Shown: positions 21,231 to 32,097 of the stretch, in pieces
Layout: each line of letters starts with the position of its first letter
Position numbering within the stretch: the stretch's first letter is position 1
Source: Gnetum montanum
Lineage: Eukaryota > Streptophyta > Gnetopsida > Gnetales > Gnetaceae
Length of the DNA stretch: 64,000 nucleotides
Direction of reading: 5' to 3'
NCBI GenBank assembly: GCA_015680685.1
Contig: MNCI01004660.1
Location: 233,785-297,784, forward strand
Position numbers and translations under genes: made by a program
The notes under the pieces: generated by a model
What the model saw: the letters and a program-made list of their open reading frames with translations, nothing else
What the model was told of the DNA's origin: nothing
The model's database searches: none

Positions 21231-21620
21231 AGTTTCTCAACCTTTTCTTCATTTTCCTTTTATATTTCTTTTTTTTTTAAAAAAAACAAATTATCATTTT
21301 TTTATTACTGTCTATTTTTGTTTTTGCCTCCCTATTTTCAGTTTCATTGCTCTATTTTAGTTTCATTTTCAAATCTCCAAATATATATTCTAGCAATACT
21401 TTTTTTAATTTGTTTTTTTAAAATTTAATTTAGGTGATTGAAATTATTTTCCTTTTAATTTACTTTTCTGAAATTTTGTAATTTCAATTTTATTTTTAAA
21501 ATAAAAAAAATAAAATAATAATAATAAATAAATAAATAATATAGCATTCAAATCTTTTTTCCATTTTCTTTAATTTTCAAAGATTAGTAGCATTTTACAT
21601 TTCCTATTATTTTTCATTTC
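21231..21620 (+). other. AT-rich leader, unit 2
   Basis: Untranslated leader with T-runs and an AATA/AAT run near 21505-21540, as in unit 1. No gene seen. Confidence 0.5.
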
Positions 21621-23390
21621 ATGAGTGACTCCTCTTACGAAACATCTCAACAAAGAACTCATACTCCTACCCCTAGTCAACCAGCTACTTGTCAATTTAC
21701 TTTACGAAAACAATGAGCTTCACCTTTTCCAAATCTAATTGTTAAGAAACCTCAGACTAAGATGGTAGCCCATCAACCTCTGCCTCCCTTAGTAAGAAAC
21801 GCTTTTAATTTTCATAACTACCATGACATACCAAAATCCCTTCAAAACATAAATCTATTCTTTGATCCTACAACCACTATGAATGATGCCTACCAATACA
21901 TACAATGTTTTGAAATCTTATTAGGGATCCATAACATTGTACACAATGATGTAGCATATAGGGTTTTGTAACAATATTTAGGACGAAAGCAACCCAATGG
22001 TTCTTAATGCTTCCTCATGCCTCTATTAACACATGGCAAGAATTCAAAAACAAGTTTTTGAATCAGTTTGACAAATTTATAAGCCCTGCTATCGCATCAA
22101 GCAACTTTACTAGCTTAAGAAAACTACTTGGGAAAAATGTTAGGGATTATAACCTTAGATTCCTTCATCAACTTGCCTATGTGCCAAATGATATGCAACC
22201 ACAACCAAATCATATCTTCAACTTCTATCTCTCTACCATTGATCCATTCTTCGCTTATGCCATCAAATCTGATCCCAACATAATGGAAATACAAGGTGTA
22301 ATGTCAAAACTTGTCGAATTAGAGCAAATAACTCTTATGAATAGAATCCAAACCCAATTTGGGATGATGAGTGTTAGTAACCCTATGCAATCAAACTCTC
22401 TACTCTTACCAACTTTTCAAACATCTAATATCATGCCTCAAGCTATTTCCCTTTCAACCAACTCAACCTTTAAGTAATTACTGTCAAGGTTCCATGTCCT
22501 CTTCATTCTTACCATCCAACATTGGTTTGAATGATGACCAATCAAAAGCCTTGATTCAATCCATTATAAACCCAAATGAGACATCAAATTTTGTTGAACC
22601 ACCAACCCAAACTCAAGATCAAATGACCCAAATACTCACTTCACTACAAAAACTATTCAATGAAGTGGCTGAGCTAAAGAGGAAAAATAACAAAGGCCCT
22701 ATACAACCAGAAAAACCAAGTGCATCAATCAATGATGATTATTGTCGTCTTCATAATATGAGGCAACATTCTGAAAAGACTTGTCCTCAATTCATGGCAT
22801 TGTATGGTGACAATACCCAAAGGCAAAAAAATGGAAAAACCCCTATCATGGTCCTTAATGTACCTCATGAGACAGAAAATGAAGAGGTTTCCTCATTAGA
22901 ACATGTTATGGTAGGCGACCCTAACCCACACAACACTCGCTACCGCAAAATTAGTGACATTATGAATGCTGCACAACAACAAACAAGGAACAATTCCTAT
23001 ACACCTTCAAACAAAAGAGTTCCTAGTCAAAACAATGCAAACAACCAATTTAGGTCATCCCAAGTAACTGCCCCACAACGACCAAACCCCCTTTCTATAC
23101 TTTGAAGAATTCCATATCAACAAGAAGCCAAGGATGAACATAAGAATTATGATTTGGTTGAGGACTTAAAAAGAGTTAAAGCCAACATTTCGATGTATGA
23201 CCTCCTATACTTCAATGAAATGAAAGAAGTGATTCAGGATATGGTTCATATACCTGTAGCCCAAAGAGAAAAATCCCTAATTCCCAAAAGGCAAGTTCAC
23301 TTTGCAGAGAGTCCTAACACATTATCAATACAAAATGTGAATAATTCCATGTCTAGCAAAAAGGACCACCCCCCCTTTCCTAAGAACTAG
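21621..23390 (+). pseudogene. gag of array element, unit 2 (broken)
   Basis: ATG at 21621 (MSDSSYE) opens the frame. Codon 29 is CGA, where units 1 and 3 have TGA, but codon 32 is TGA. The second possible start, in the same frame, is MVAHQP at 21762. A frameshift near 21967 separates the N-terminal part from the capsid domain (21975-22330, with TQWFLMLP, NTWQEF and NQFDKFI). Another shift near 22470 precedes the Gln/Pro-rich linker. The C-x2-H-x4-H-x4-C knuckle (CRLHNMRQHSEKTC) lies near 22744-22785. A TGA at 23103 and a frameshift before the protease follow. Of the three gags this one keeps the longest stretches in frame. Confidence 0.8.
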
Positions 23391-23850
23391 GATTATTTTA
23401 GGAAAGAATGTCCATAACTATTTAATGGATTCTGGTGCAACTGTTAGTGTTATGCCTCTTGACATTTGTAACACCTTACAAGCACAAATGATACCACAAA
23501 ATAAAAGTGTGATTCAACTTGATGGATCTAATGTACCTGTGGTAGGATTATGAAAAGGAGCTAAGGTACAACTTAAGTAATATCCTACATTTACATGTTA
23601 TACAGATATCCTAGTAGTTGACATGACACCCACATATGGTGTGCTCTTATCTAGAACTTTGGGAGCTAAGTTTGGGGGCTTCTTTAGGTCGGATTTCTTA
23701 GAATTATTGATCCCTATCTACGGAAAATCTGAGTACATGACTATACCCCGAGAACCCTTCTACAAAGAAGTAGTAACAACCTTGGATCAACAAAATCAAT
23801 CTTTGGAAAATCAAAACACTAATCTTTATGTTGGGGTTATTGAGGTTGAG
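23391..23850 (+). pseudogene. Protease region of array element, unit 2 (broken)
   Basis: The active-site motif DSGATVSVMP is intact near 23428-23457. A TGA near 23550 and TAA near 23577 break the frame before the T-P-T-Y-G-V-L-L-S-R linker at 23623. From 23390 to 23866 the sequence is base-for-base identical to 36060-36536 of unit 3, unlike the flanks. The family cleaves the gag-pol polyprotein; this copy cannot be made in one piece. Confidence 0.75.
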
Positions 23851-24516
23851 TGTAGTGAACATGTTGGAAATGACTATGTGAGTGGAACTACAAAAAATCC
23901 TATCTCTTATGCAGATCCCATCCAATCCAATCAAATTTCTAGAGAAGGTGAAGAAAGCTATGGAGACACATTGCCTTATCAAAAACATGATGAATTTTGT
24001 CTAAGTGATCCAACACCTTTAGGGAAAGACAAATATATAAATAAAAGCCAACCTGTTAAAACATTTGAAGGTGTGCTAAATTTCAACGACACATCCATGG
24101 AACATTCTTCTAGAAAAGCTATATTTGATGACCCACCAAGATCTAGACCTATCATTGAAACTTATATTAAAGAAAAACTTTATAGAAAATGATCAAGCAA
24201 GATAAAAGTAGGTCTTGATTTTCATAATCTTAAGCATCAAACAATTGTCAAGAGATGGTTTGATAAAAAATATGCAGCTAAAAATTTTCAGGTAGGTGAT
24301 CTAGTCCTTAAGAGAGATAGAGCATCTGGTCAAACTGGCCCTCAAACTAAGGTTTCACCTATGTGGTCAGGTCCATTCCAAATTGTAGACATCACTACCC
24401 CAAATGTGTTCAAGATTGCTAATTTGCAAGGACATAGGTTGAATAAGAATTTTAATGCATTTCATTTGAAGCATTTCTACTCAGGTACCCCACATGGGCG
24501 CTTCGTGATTTCCTGA
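23851..24516 (+). pseudogene. Linker and integrase C-terminal module, unit 2
   Basis: The acidic linker is open to TGA at 24190. The integrase C-terminal module follows with FQVGDLVLKRD, MWSGPFQIVDI and NKNFNAFHLKHFY, ending FVIS and TGA at 24514. No RT, RNase H or integrase core is present between protease and this module, as in the other units. Confidence 0.75.
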
Positions 24517-25027
24517 ATCTCCTTCATTTCCTCTTCTGGGCACACTGGTTCTAGAAATCTTCAGCATCCTCCGTTGGACCATAGCCTCATAATCAACCTT
24601 CACCTTAGCCTTAACCTTAGCCTTGCATTGCCTTACCTTTATTTCTAAGTGTAAAGCTAAGTAAGCCTAAGTCTAATCATATCTATAATGTAACAAAAGT
24701 GTTATTATCCTCCTGGTTTTGTCTCACACCATCATCTCTGAAATTTGGGTCAACGTGTGCTTGGAATGTTTTTTTTTTTTTCAAAAAACCTCATATGGGC
24801 ATTGCCATATGTATTGTGCATGCCAATTGATCGATGATGGGAAGAAGCATGACTCATGAAACCCAACGTGGAATGTTAATTATTGGGGAGCGTCGGTGGC
24901 ATGGCACAGGGAGGCTATGAGGTCACCTAGTGTGGAAGAAGGAGAATATTACACTGTCGTGGTAGGGTAGGCACATGCATAAGAAAAAAGAAAATGTGAA
25001 TGTTGGGGGATTACATAGTTAATATGC
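24517..25027 (+). other. 3' non-coding part of array element, unit 2
   Basis: Homologous to 6312-6903. It contains a shorter CCTTAG hexamer run (about 24599-24640) and a T-run near 24770. No coding pattern was seen. Confidence 0.5.
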
Positions 25028-25507
25028 TTGTGTATGTGTATGATACTTTTGTGCTTCTGTGAATCTTTTTTGGCATCTTATGTTTGCGTTAGCACAAGAA
25101 GCACTAGCACTGACGCTACCTCTAGCTCTAGCTCTATTCCTACCTGCAATGGTGTCATGTTTTGGTTGCATGAAACTTTGAAAGTGAAAAATGAAATGAT
25201 AGGCATCAGTGAGGCTTTCATTCTAAGGAGCAGCAGTAGCAACGCTCTTTTGCCGACATGGAATCAAGGACCATGGGCCCCCCATCTTTCTTCTTCTTCT
25301 TCTACTACAACATCAGCATCCATTCTATCATGGGCAGCACCAACGGCCTTGTTATTCCTTGTGTATTTGGAATATGGATTTGGCTTTGTGGCTTTCTCCA
25401 TGCACATGATAAGACTTTATCGGTCAAGGAAATCTTTATCCTGTGCTGTGCTGGACTACTCTCTAACAAGGGCAAGCGTTCACACGTCTACTACACGCCT
25501 TTCTTAA
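25028..25507 (+). other. Ser-rich open frame, unit 2, function unknown
   Basis: An open frame of 159 codons is the longest version of the block at 6904-7233. It opens CMILLCFCESF, then the STSTDATSSSSS stretch, KNEMIGISEA, a poly-Ser tract and WNQGPWAPHL, followed by an S/T-rich and then hydrophobic stretch (ALLFLVYLEYGFGFVAF) absent from units 1 and 3 through deletion. No family was recognised. The hydrophobic run could be a membrane segment if the frame were ever translated, but nothing shows that it is. Confidence 0.35.
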
Positions 25508-26279
25508 GCACACTTTGTACGTTCATAGAATATAAAACCTCCAATATGGCAACACGATGCGAATTAATATGATCTGGTTTAAAGAGGATTTGGTAAGGCC
25601 GAGGTTAATTCGAATGGCGCATGTAACTATAACTTGATAGAGCATGATCATAATATGCATGTTGTGGTTTGGTCCGAAGATTCCAAGAAGTTTGTTTAAA
25701 CCTAAGTGTAGTTTATTTAGGTGCAGCTAATCATCAGTAATAACCAAGGGCTCAATGTTTTAACATTAAATATTATTTGGCTGGCTAATCAATCTTGTAA
25801 TGATCCTATATCTAATGATATAGATACTAAAATTTCAAAAGCAGGCATAGGCAATTTTACATTAGAGGCAAAGATGTAAATATACTTAAAATAATTTCAA
25901 AGTATAATAGTAGAAAAGCACCAAAGAGAGGTGAAATTCCAACATAACATAAAAGGAATGCTTCACTAAATTTAGAAATACCCTTTTAGGTATTCATCTT
26001 ACAACCAATCTTGAAAAATCTCCCTTCTAAGATAGGAAAATAATAAGACATTAACCTTTTAGCCTTTTAAGAAAAAAAGAAGAGGGATATAGTCAAGGCA
26101 AAAAATGAAGCATGATGTTAACTAGAGCACACAAAGGGAAAACATTAATTAGATAATTTGCAGTGAACCACATTACATTGAAATTTCCAAATGGTATAAA
26201 AACAAGGAAACAAAAACAACTCCAACTACCTATCTTGGGCAGCCTCTATTCTATGAACAGAAATCAACTAACACTTGGT
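25508..26279 (+). other. AT-rich stretch before LINE fragment, unit 2
   Basis: Homologous to 7234-7944. No coding or structural RNA signal seen. Confidence 0.4.
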
Positions 26280-27824
26280 AGGGAGTGTTAGTAGAGATGC
26301 AAACAAAGTTAGCCTCTTGGAGAGGTATGTTTCTATCTTCTACAAATAAGCTAACTTTGGCTAAATCTATCCTCTCAAACATTCTCATTTATAGGGCACT
26401 CATTTTTAGTTCCCCAGCCCAATTTGTATCTCAAGTCAATTAGATTATGAGGAATTTCCTTTAGTCAAGTGGGGAGGAGCATCGTTGATTTCATTTGATT
26501 TCTTGGGATAAGGTGGCTATCATAGTTCATGCAAGTGGTTATGGGCTTCGAGATTTCAGGAGGTAGGCTTGTATTCTAGCTAATAAGCTAGATTGGGAGG
26601 TTTGCTCTCAAGTAAACAAGCCTTGGGTCAATTTTCTTCAAATGTGCTATCCTAATTTGTCAAATCCTTGAAGATATAGAAAACCATTAAGAAAGGATGA
26701 ACTTTCTTTCAAGTCACTTAGGCATTAGGAATTTGCGGAAGAAGACATTCTGGTGGAAGGTCTTCTAATAGAACAAGCTTATCACAAAATGATTGGACAA
26801 GTTTTTTCTAAAGTAGTCATCCTATTGTACAAAGGTCCAAGAGCACAAGTAAAGGATTGGTTCAATAGGGGGTAGTGGAGAACTCCATCAATCTTTCACA
26901 ATGATAATAGACATGGCCAATTCACCAAATTGTAAATATCCTTAAAATACATAGCCCCTCTAATTTAGCCCATGAAGATACCTTGCATTTTACTTTGACA
27001 AACTAGAGATAATGAGACTCATATCTTTATATGAAATCCTTTGCTAAAGTAAGGGGATGGAACCTTATTTCAAGGTTTCATTGTTGATCAAAGATGAGGT
27101 TTTTTGCTTGGTTGTTGGCTCATCGTGGAATGCTCACTTAGGAAAAAATCTAGTAATGGGGTTTTTGCATGGCCTCCTAGTGTATCCTTTGCTATAAGAA
27201 GATTGAAACTACAAAACACATTTTCACAAAATTTCTATTTACAAAGGTTGTAGGTTGATTTTTGTGCATGTGGAATATGATCCTATGGGATCAATGTTAG
27301 GCAATGCTTACAGAAGGTCCCATCATTCAAAGCCACTTACATGAGATTTCATTATGGGTGGAGGTTGCCTAGGAGATTTGGATCAAGCGGAATGTCAACA
27401 CATTTCATGGAAACTATGTAAACTCTCCCTATAAATGTATCTAGAAATCATTAACTAGATTTCACTTATGGAAAAACATCCATCAATGCACAATGACAGT
27501 GTTTAATGCTTGTGACTTCTTGTGAGATGAGCTAATATGGCACTCGTAAACTATGTGTTCTTTTTCTTTTCCAAATATGAATACCCCTTCTTTTAAATGA
27601 ACTTTCTTATGTAACACATGATTATTTTTTCATTCTTAGTTACAATGCTGTATAGGAATGCCTATGGCTTTTCGATTAGTCTAAGTGTTCATTTGTTTTG
27701 CTAGAGGATCTTCTACGCCACAACACATCCCCCGCCCCATCAAGATATTGCTATTGTAATTGTTGATTTGAGGGTTCATCCCTCTTCTTATATAAATGAC
27801 TAGACTTTCCCTTAAAAAAATGAA
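26280..27824 (+). pseudogene. L1-type LINE ORF2 3' fragment with 3' tail, unit 2
   Basis: Homologous to 7945-9490. The thumb-region frame is readable in pieces (SWRGMFLSSTNKLTLAKSIL, ISWDKV), as is the C-terminal E-I-W-I-K-R-N block near 27375. This copy keeps the 3' untranslated tail, with TTCATCCCTCTTCTTATATA followed by a run of seven A at about 27818-27824, typical of a plant L1 3' end. It carries one copy of the 47-bp unit that is repeated four times in unit 1. Confidence 0.72.
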
Positions 27825-27829
27825 CAACT

Positions 27830-28768
27830 CCAAGAGTGAAAAAAAATTCTTGAAGTTAAGGACTATCACTAAATAAATTTTCCTACAACCTTTCCTTAAA
27901 ATGATGTAAATATAAGCTATAAAAAAAACCAAGAAGTTTGAGCAAGGAGACAAGTAAAAAAGTAATAGATGAATTAGTCTTCCATATTGCAAAGTATTGC
28001 AAAGAGCACATATTGGATCATGAACAACTAAATGAGAGCAGTAAATGCCAACAGGAAAACCTTACTAAATTAAATACTATTAAAAATATTTAATTTTTTA
28101 AGGAGTGGAAACATTCTATATCTTTTGAATCAAGTGCTTCCATAATTGCTTGTTATACCTAACATTCCATAGATAATTGAATCCTTGCCAAATCATAATA
28201 ATCCTACCCCCTCCCAAGACTCCACCTTGGTGACATGAGCATTGAGGCTCTAGGTGATGATCCTTGGTCAAATGCTAGCATTAAAACTAATAATAGTACA
28301 AGAAAACTGGGGTGTAATTGAAACAATTGAGTGATTAAAATTTTGTCTAATATATGCAAAAAAATCTAACAAATTAAACTATTTAAATCCATTAATGTCA
28401 TAGAGAATATGGCACTCAAACTAAGTAATTAATCATTTGCACATACGAAAGGATGAAAGAAAGGTAAGGCCAAGTTTACGCTATACACAATAAAGGCATT
28501 ATGCTTAATAACCCATGGTTCATTATTAATAGGAAGCCACTAAGGAGATAACTTATTAAGCATTGAAGTAGGAGCTATGAAATTGTTCAAGATCCAAATA
28601 TTACTAATAAATCTCTAAGTATTCTAAATCTCTAAGTCATAAGACCTAGGTTAGAGCTAGGACACAAGCATTCAAAAGAGGTTTAACTTTTGTTCATTCA
28701 CCAATCCTCATAGGATCCTACCTTGGTAGGATAAGCATTGAACCTCTAGGTGATGATCTTTTTTATAA
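27830..28768. other. AT-rich non-coding stretch, unit 2
   Basis: Homologous to 9492-10456, with the same pair of related GAGCATTGA…CTCTAGGTGATGATC blocks (about 28200 and 28700). About 40 bp near 28630 are missing relative to units 1 and 3. No gene seen. Confidence 0.45.
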
Positions 28769-28872
28769 ACAATGAGGTGTTATCCTAGTGGTAAGAATCT
28801 TAATTTGAAAGCTCCAAATTATAAATATCTTAGGGTGTGCCAATGTTCAATTATTTTAGGTTCAAACACCCC
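28769..28872 (+). repeat. SINE-like repeat, shorter form, unit 2
   Basis: Orthologue of 10457-10560; head CAATGAGGTG and CTAGTGGTAAGA, tail TTTTAGGTTCAAACACC. Confidence 0.45.
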
Positions 28873-28943
28873 CTAATGATCCTTTTAAGAACTTGAAATA
28901 GTTATAACTTTAAGGAAAAAAACTAAATTTAAAAAATGAGCAT

Positions 28944-29729
28944 TGATGGGATGCGACATCGCATGGGCTACGATATCGTGTACACGATATTGCAGCCCAT
29001 CGCCAATTCTATAAATAAGAGGAAACTCTCCCTTGTTTCACCATCTAGATCTAGACCTTATCCAAACTTTTGCCATTTTCCCATTCCAGAGTTAGAATAA
29101 TTTCCATTTGCCCACAGTAGGAGTCCCAAAATGAACGGATCTTTATTTGAGCAACTCTGTACCTGAGCACACAATTGTGTACGAAAATAAAGACAAACTT
29201 TTGGATAAACCTTGCAGCATATGGACTAAGCTAAATAGGACTTTAATTATTGTTAATTTTTTAAATGCTTTCTTAAGGAATTAATCTCTCTCAACACTCA
29301 ACTCTCATAGTTAAGTGCATTCAGTACGATCACTTCGAGCACATGCGTTACGCTTGGTAATCCCAGTAACAAATAGTGTTTGGTAATCCCAATAGCATTG
29401 CATTCATTCAAGGTGTAAATGGCAACTGGGAATGAATACTGATGCTAGGATGATTAGAGCTTAGTTAGTGAAAGTTAGTTACTTAGTTTCTTCACCCTTT
29501 CCTCTCTTAGCATAGATGATAAAAACATAAAAGATATAAAAATCACATGCCTCAAGCTTACTTAACAATAAAACCATGAAAAATACAAGTAAGCTTGGGA
29601 GGACAATGATTGATTAACCTTAGGTGTTCCATAAGGCATGTAGGCACTTATTCTATGGAGTTCGACTAGATCACGCATGTAACACTCGTATTCGTATGGT
29701 TGATTGTAGGGGTACCTCGCCACTCATCA
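28944..29729 (+). mobile_element. Solo LTR of Athila-like family, unit 2
   Basis: This 786-bp LTR runs TGATGGGATG…CACTCATCA between AGCAT duplications at 28939-28943 and 29730-29734. The insertion site and duplication are identical to unit 1 and unit 3. Near its start, 28963-29000 is a 38-bp near-perfect palindrome (17 of 19 pairs) centred on GTGTACAC; unit 1 has a shorter form. Confidence 0.88.
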
Positions 29730-29872
29730 AGCATGTTTGACTAAGTTTAGGCTTACCCATCTAGATGTGCTTGTGGAAAAAAAACTTCTAAGACTCAAGA
29801 CCAATTAAGCACTTTATCATTCACTTAGCATATAAGATAATACAAACCCTATTTATAATAATTCACTAAAAG

Positions 29873-30013
29873 CAATGAGATGTTAGTCTAGTGGTATGGA
29901 TCCTAACTTAGTAACCCCAAGTCACAAGTTTGATTATTCTAGATAGCACCAAGATATAAACTTTTATAAATCCTGGGATGTACCTATGTTTCAATTATTC
30001 AGGTTCTAACACC
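29873..30013 (+). repeat. SINE-like repeat, longer form, unit 2
   Basis: Orthologue of 11538-11680; GTCTAGTGGTATGGATC head and CACAAGTTTGATTATTC B-box-like part. Confidence 0.5.
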
Positions 30014-30343
30014 CTATATTAATTCACCAAAGCCTAAGCCACCATCATCTTATGACAAAAGCCTATTCTATAGTGGCTAATAGTCCAAAAGAAAATTCAC
30101 AAGTTATTCAATGTGATGATATGCAACAACACTATGAGCCCAATATGAAAAATAGTACACAAGTTGCTTGGATGATATGCTAAGTCTTTTTCATCTTATT
30201 TACTTCAACATACCATAAATTTTTTGAGGATCCAATAAAGAAAATAGAAAAGATTAAGAAGTAGAAGATATTTAATTTTTTTAGAAAATGCTAAGATTTT
30301 AAAAAAGACCATCTTAAAACCCCTTATTACAAAAAATGAAAAT
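30014..30343. other. AT-rich non-coding stretch, unit 2
   Basis: Homologous to 11681-12010. A short minus-strand open frame reaching into the LTR resembles no known protein. Confidence 0.35.
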
Positions 30344-30348
30344 ATAAT

Positions 30349-31179
30349 TGATGAGCAGCGAGGTACCCCTATCCTTAGCCATACAAATATGAGCATTACA
30401 CGCAATCTGGTCTAACTCCAAGGACTAAGTGCTTATGCGCCTTCACAGAACAAGGAGGGGTTAGGCAATCGTTGTCTTCCAAACCTTACTTGTATGACAT
30501 GATTGTATAGCTAAGTAAACTTGAGGTATATGATTTTTATGCTTTTTATGTTTTATGTCTTAGTGCTAAAGAGGAAAGAAGTGAATTAATTGAATAACTA
30601 ATTTAAATTAACTAATTAGCTGGGTCCTAACTAGTCCTAACACTAGCATCCAATCTCACTTTTCGTACACATCCTGAACCAGTGCAACACTACTGGGGTT
30701 AACAAATGCTAATCATTACTAGGTTACCAAGCATTCCACGCATGCTCGAAGTGGTTGTACTGAGTGTGCTTACTTGTGAAAATTAATGAATCAATAAAAT
30801 TAACATTAATTAACTAATGAAAGTATTAAAGAACTATAAATAGCATTGAGGGTGAGAGATAAGTTATTCTGAATGTTGCAAGGTTTATCACAAAGTTTGT
30901 CTTTATTTCCAAAAACAAGGTGTACTTAGGTACACAATGCTTGAATAAAGATCCATTCACTTTAGGACTCCTACTGCAAGCACTCAGAAATAATTCTAAC
31001 TCTGAGAGGGAGAAATTGCAAGAATTTGGGTAAGGGACTAAGAACTAACTACAAAATAAAGTAAGCCCACCTCTTAGTTATAGGCAATGAGACAAGACCC
31101 AATATGAGATGTCCAATATCACTTGGTAGGATCCGATATTGCGGACCCGATATTGTAGCCCTGATATCACAACTCATCA
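30349..31179 (-). mobile_element. 3' LTR of Athila-like element, unit 2
   Basis: This 831-bp LTR in minus orientation runs TGATGAGCAG…AACTCATCA on the plus strand. The left flank is ATAAT where unit 1 and unit 3 have the TTAAT duplication, one base different. The polypurine complement TACCCCCAT follows. It shows the uninterrupted form of the site into which the nested element of unit 1 inserted (TTTTATGTCTTAGTGC, near 30545). Confidence 0.85.
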
Positions 31180-31391
31180 TACCCCCATGACTAAATAAAA
31201 ACTCATCCTTGAGTTCATTACAAAATATTGGGAAGGTATGGGATTATTGACTAAATGAAAATTGACGATGACATGGGATGATAGACATAAAGTGCCTGGG
31301 GAACAGATTCATAAATATATTATAGCATTAGTGTTCATGCCCATTGTGGTAAACATTGTACATAGATGACATTCAGACCCTCATTCGATAG
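31180..31391 (-). mobile_element. Truncated internal 3' end of Athila-like element, unit 2
   Basis: Matches 49419-49631 and breaks off at CATTCGATAG, the same point as in unit 1. The rest of the element and its second LTR are missing. Confidence 0.75.
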
Positions 31392-32097
31392 GAGACCTAC
31401 TATGATGCCACCAATCAAAGGCACATACACGAGGGTTGAACTACACCATGGGCAAAGTTTCTAAAAGGACCATGTTCTTTAGTAGTGTAGCTAATCGAAA
31501 AGACTCATGTTCAAATTCCTACCTCAAGTACACCATGAGTAAAGTTTCCTTCAAAAAAACAAAAAATGCAAAAAAATGAGGATAATGTTCATTGGCAGTC
31601 TAATAAGTTCTTGAGTGTGATGGGGTCCGGCAACAATCCTCACCCTAACCTCCATTTCCCTTTTTAATTTAAGTTTCACAAAAAAACCAAGGAAAAATAT
31701 CAAAGTTGTGGCTTACTATGATCTAATATGAGCTTTAGCTCATCCTCCTCAATAATTTTTGTATAAGTCACTTGCTCAGAATAGCCTACATACTTTTATT
31801 GTTACCTTGTGGCAATATTGAGAATGAGAGCTTAACCATATATATAATTACATATATCTAAAAATCTTAGTTATAATAACAATAAATTATATATTTAAAT
31901 TTTAATGATGTTTTGGATGGCTTACGTCGGTATCTCTTTTGATCATTTGGTTATTTTAATCATGTTTAGATCACTATAATTTACTTTCAAATTTTATCTC
32001 CTTGTTTAGTGATCTTTTTTATTGCATTTCTTTTTAAAAATTTCATGATTTTTATTGCTCCTTGAACTTGCATGCGATTTGTAGTTTGGGGGCTAAG
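31392..32097 (+). mobile_element. 3' tail of array element unit 2, with polypurine tract
   Basis: Homologous to 18758-19481. The tRNA-like patch near 31470-31525 is better preserved here (TAGTAGTGTAGCTAATC and ATGTTCAAATTCCTACC, close to a B box). It ends in TTTGGGGGCTAAG immediately before LTR C. Confidence 0.55.
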
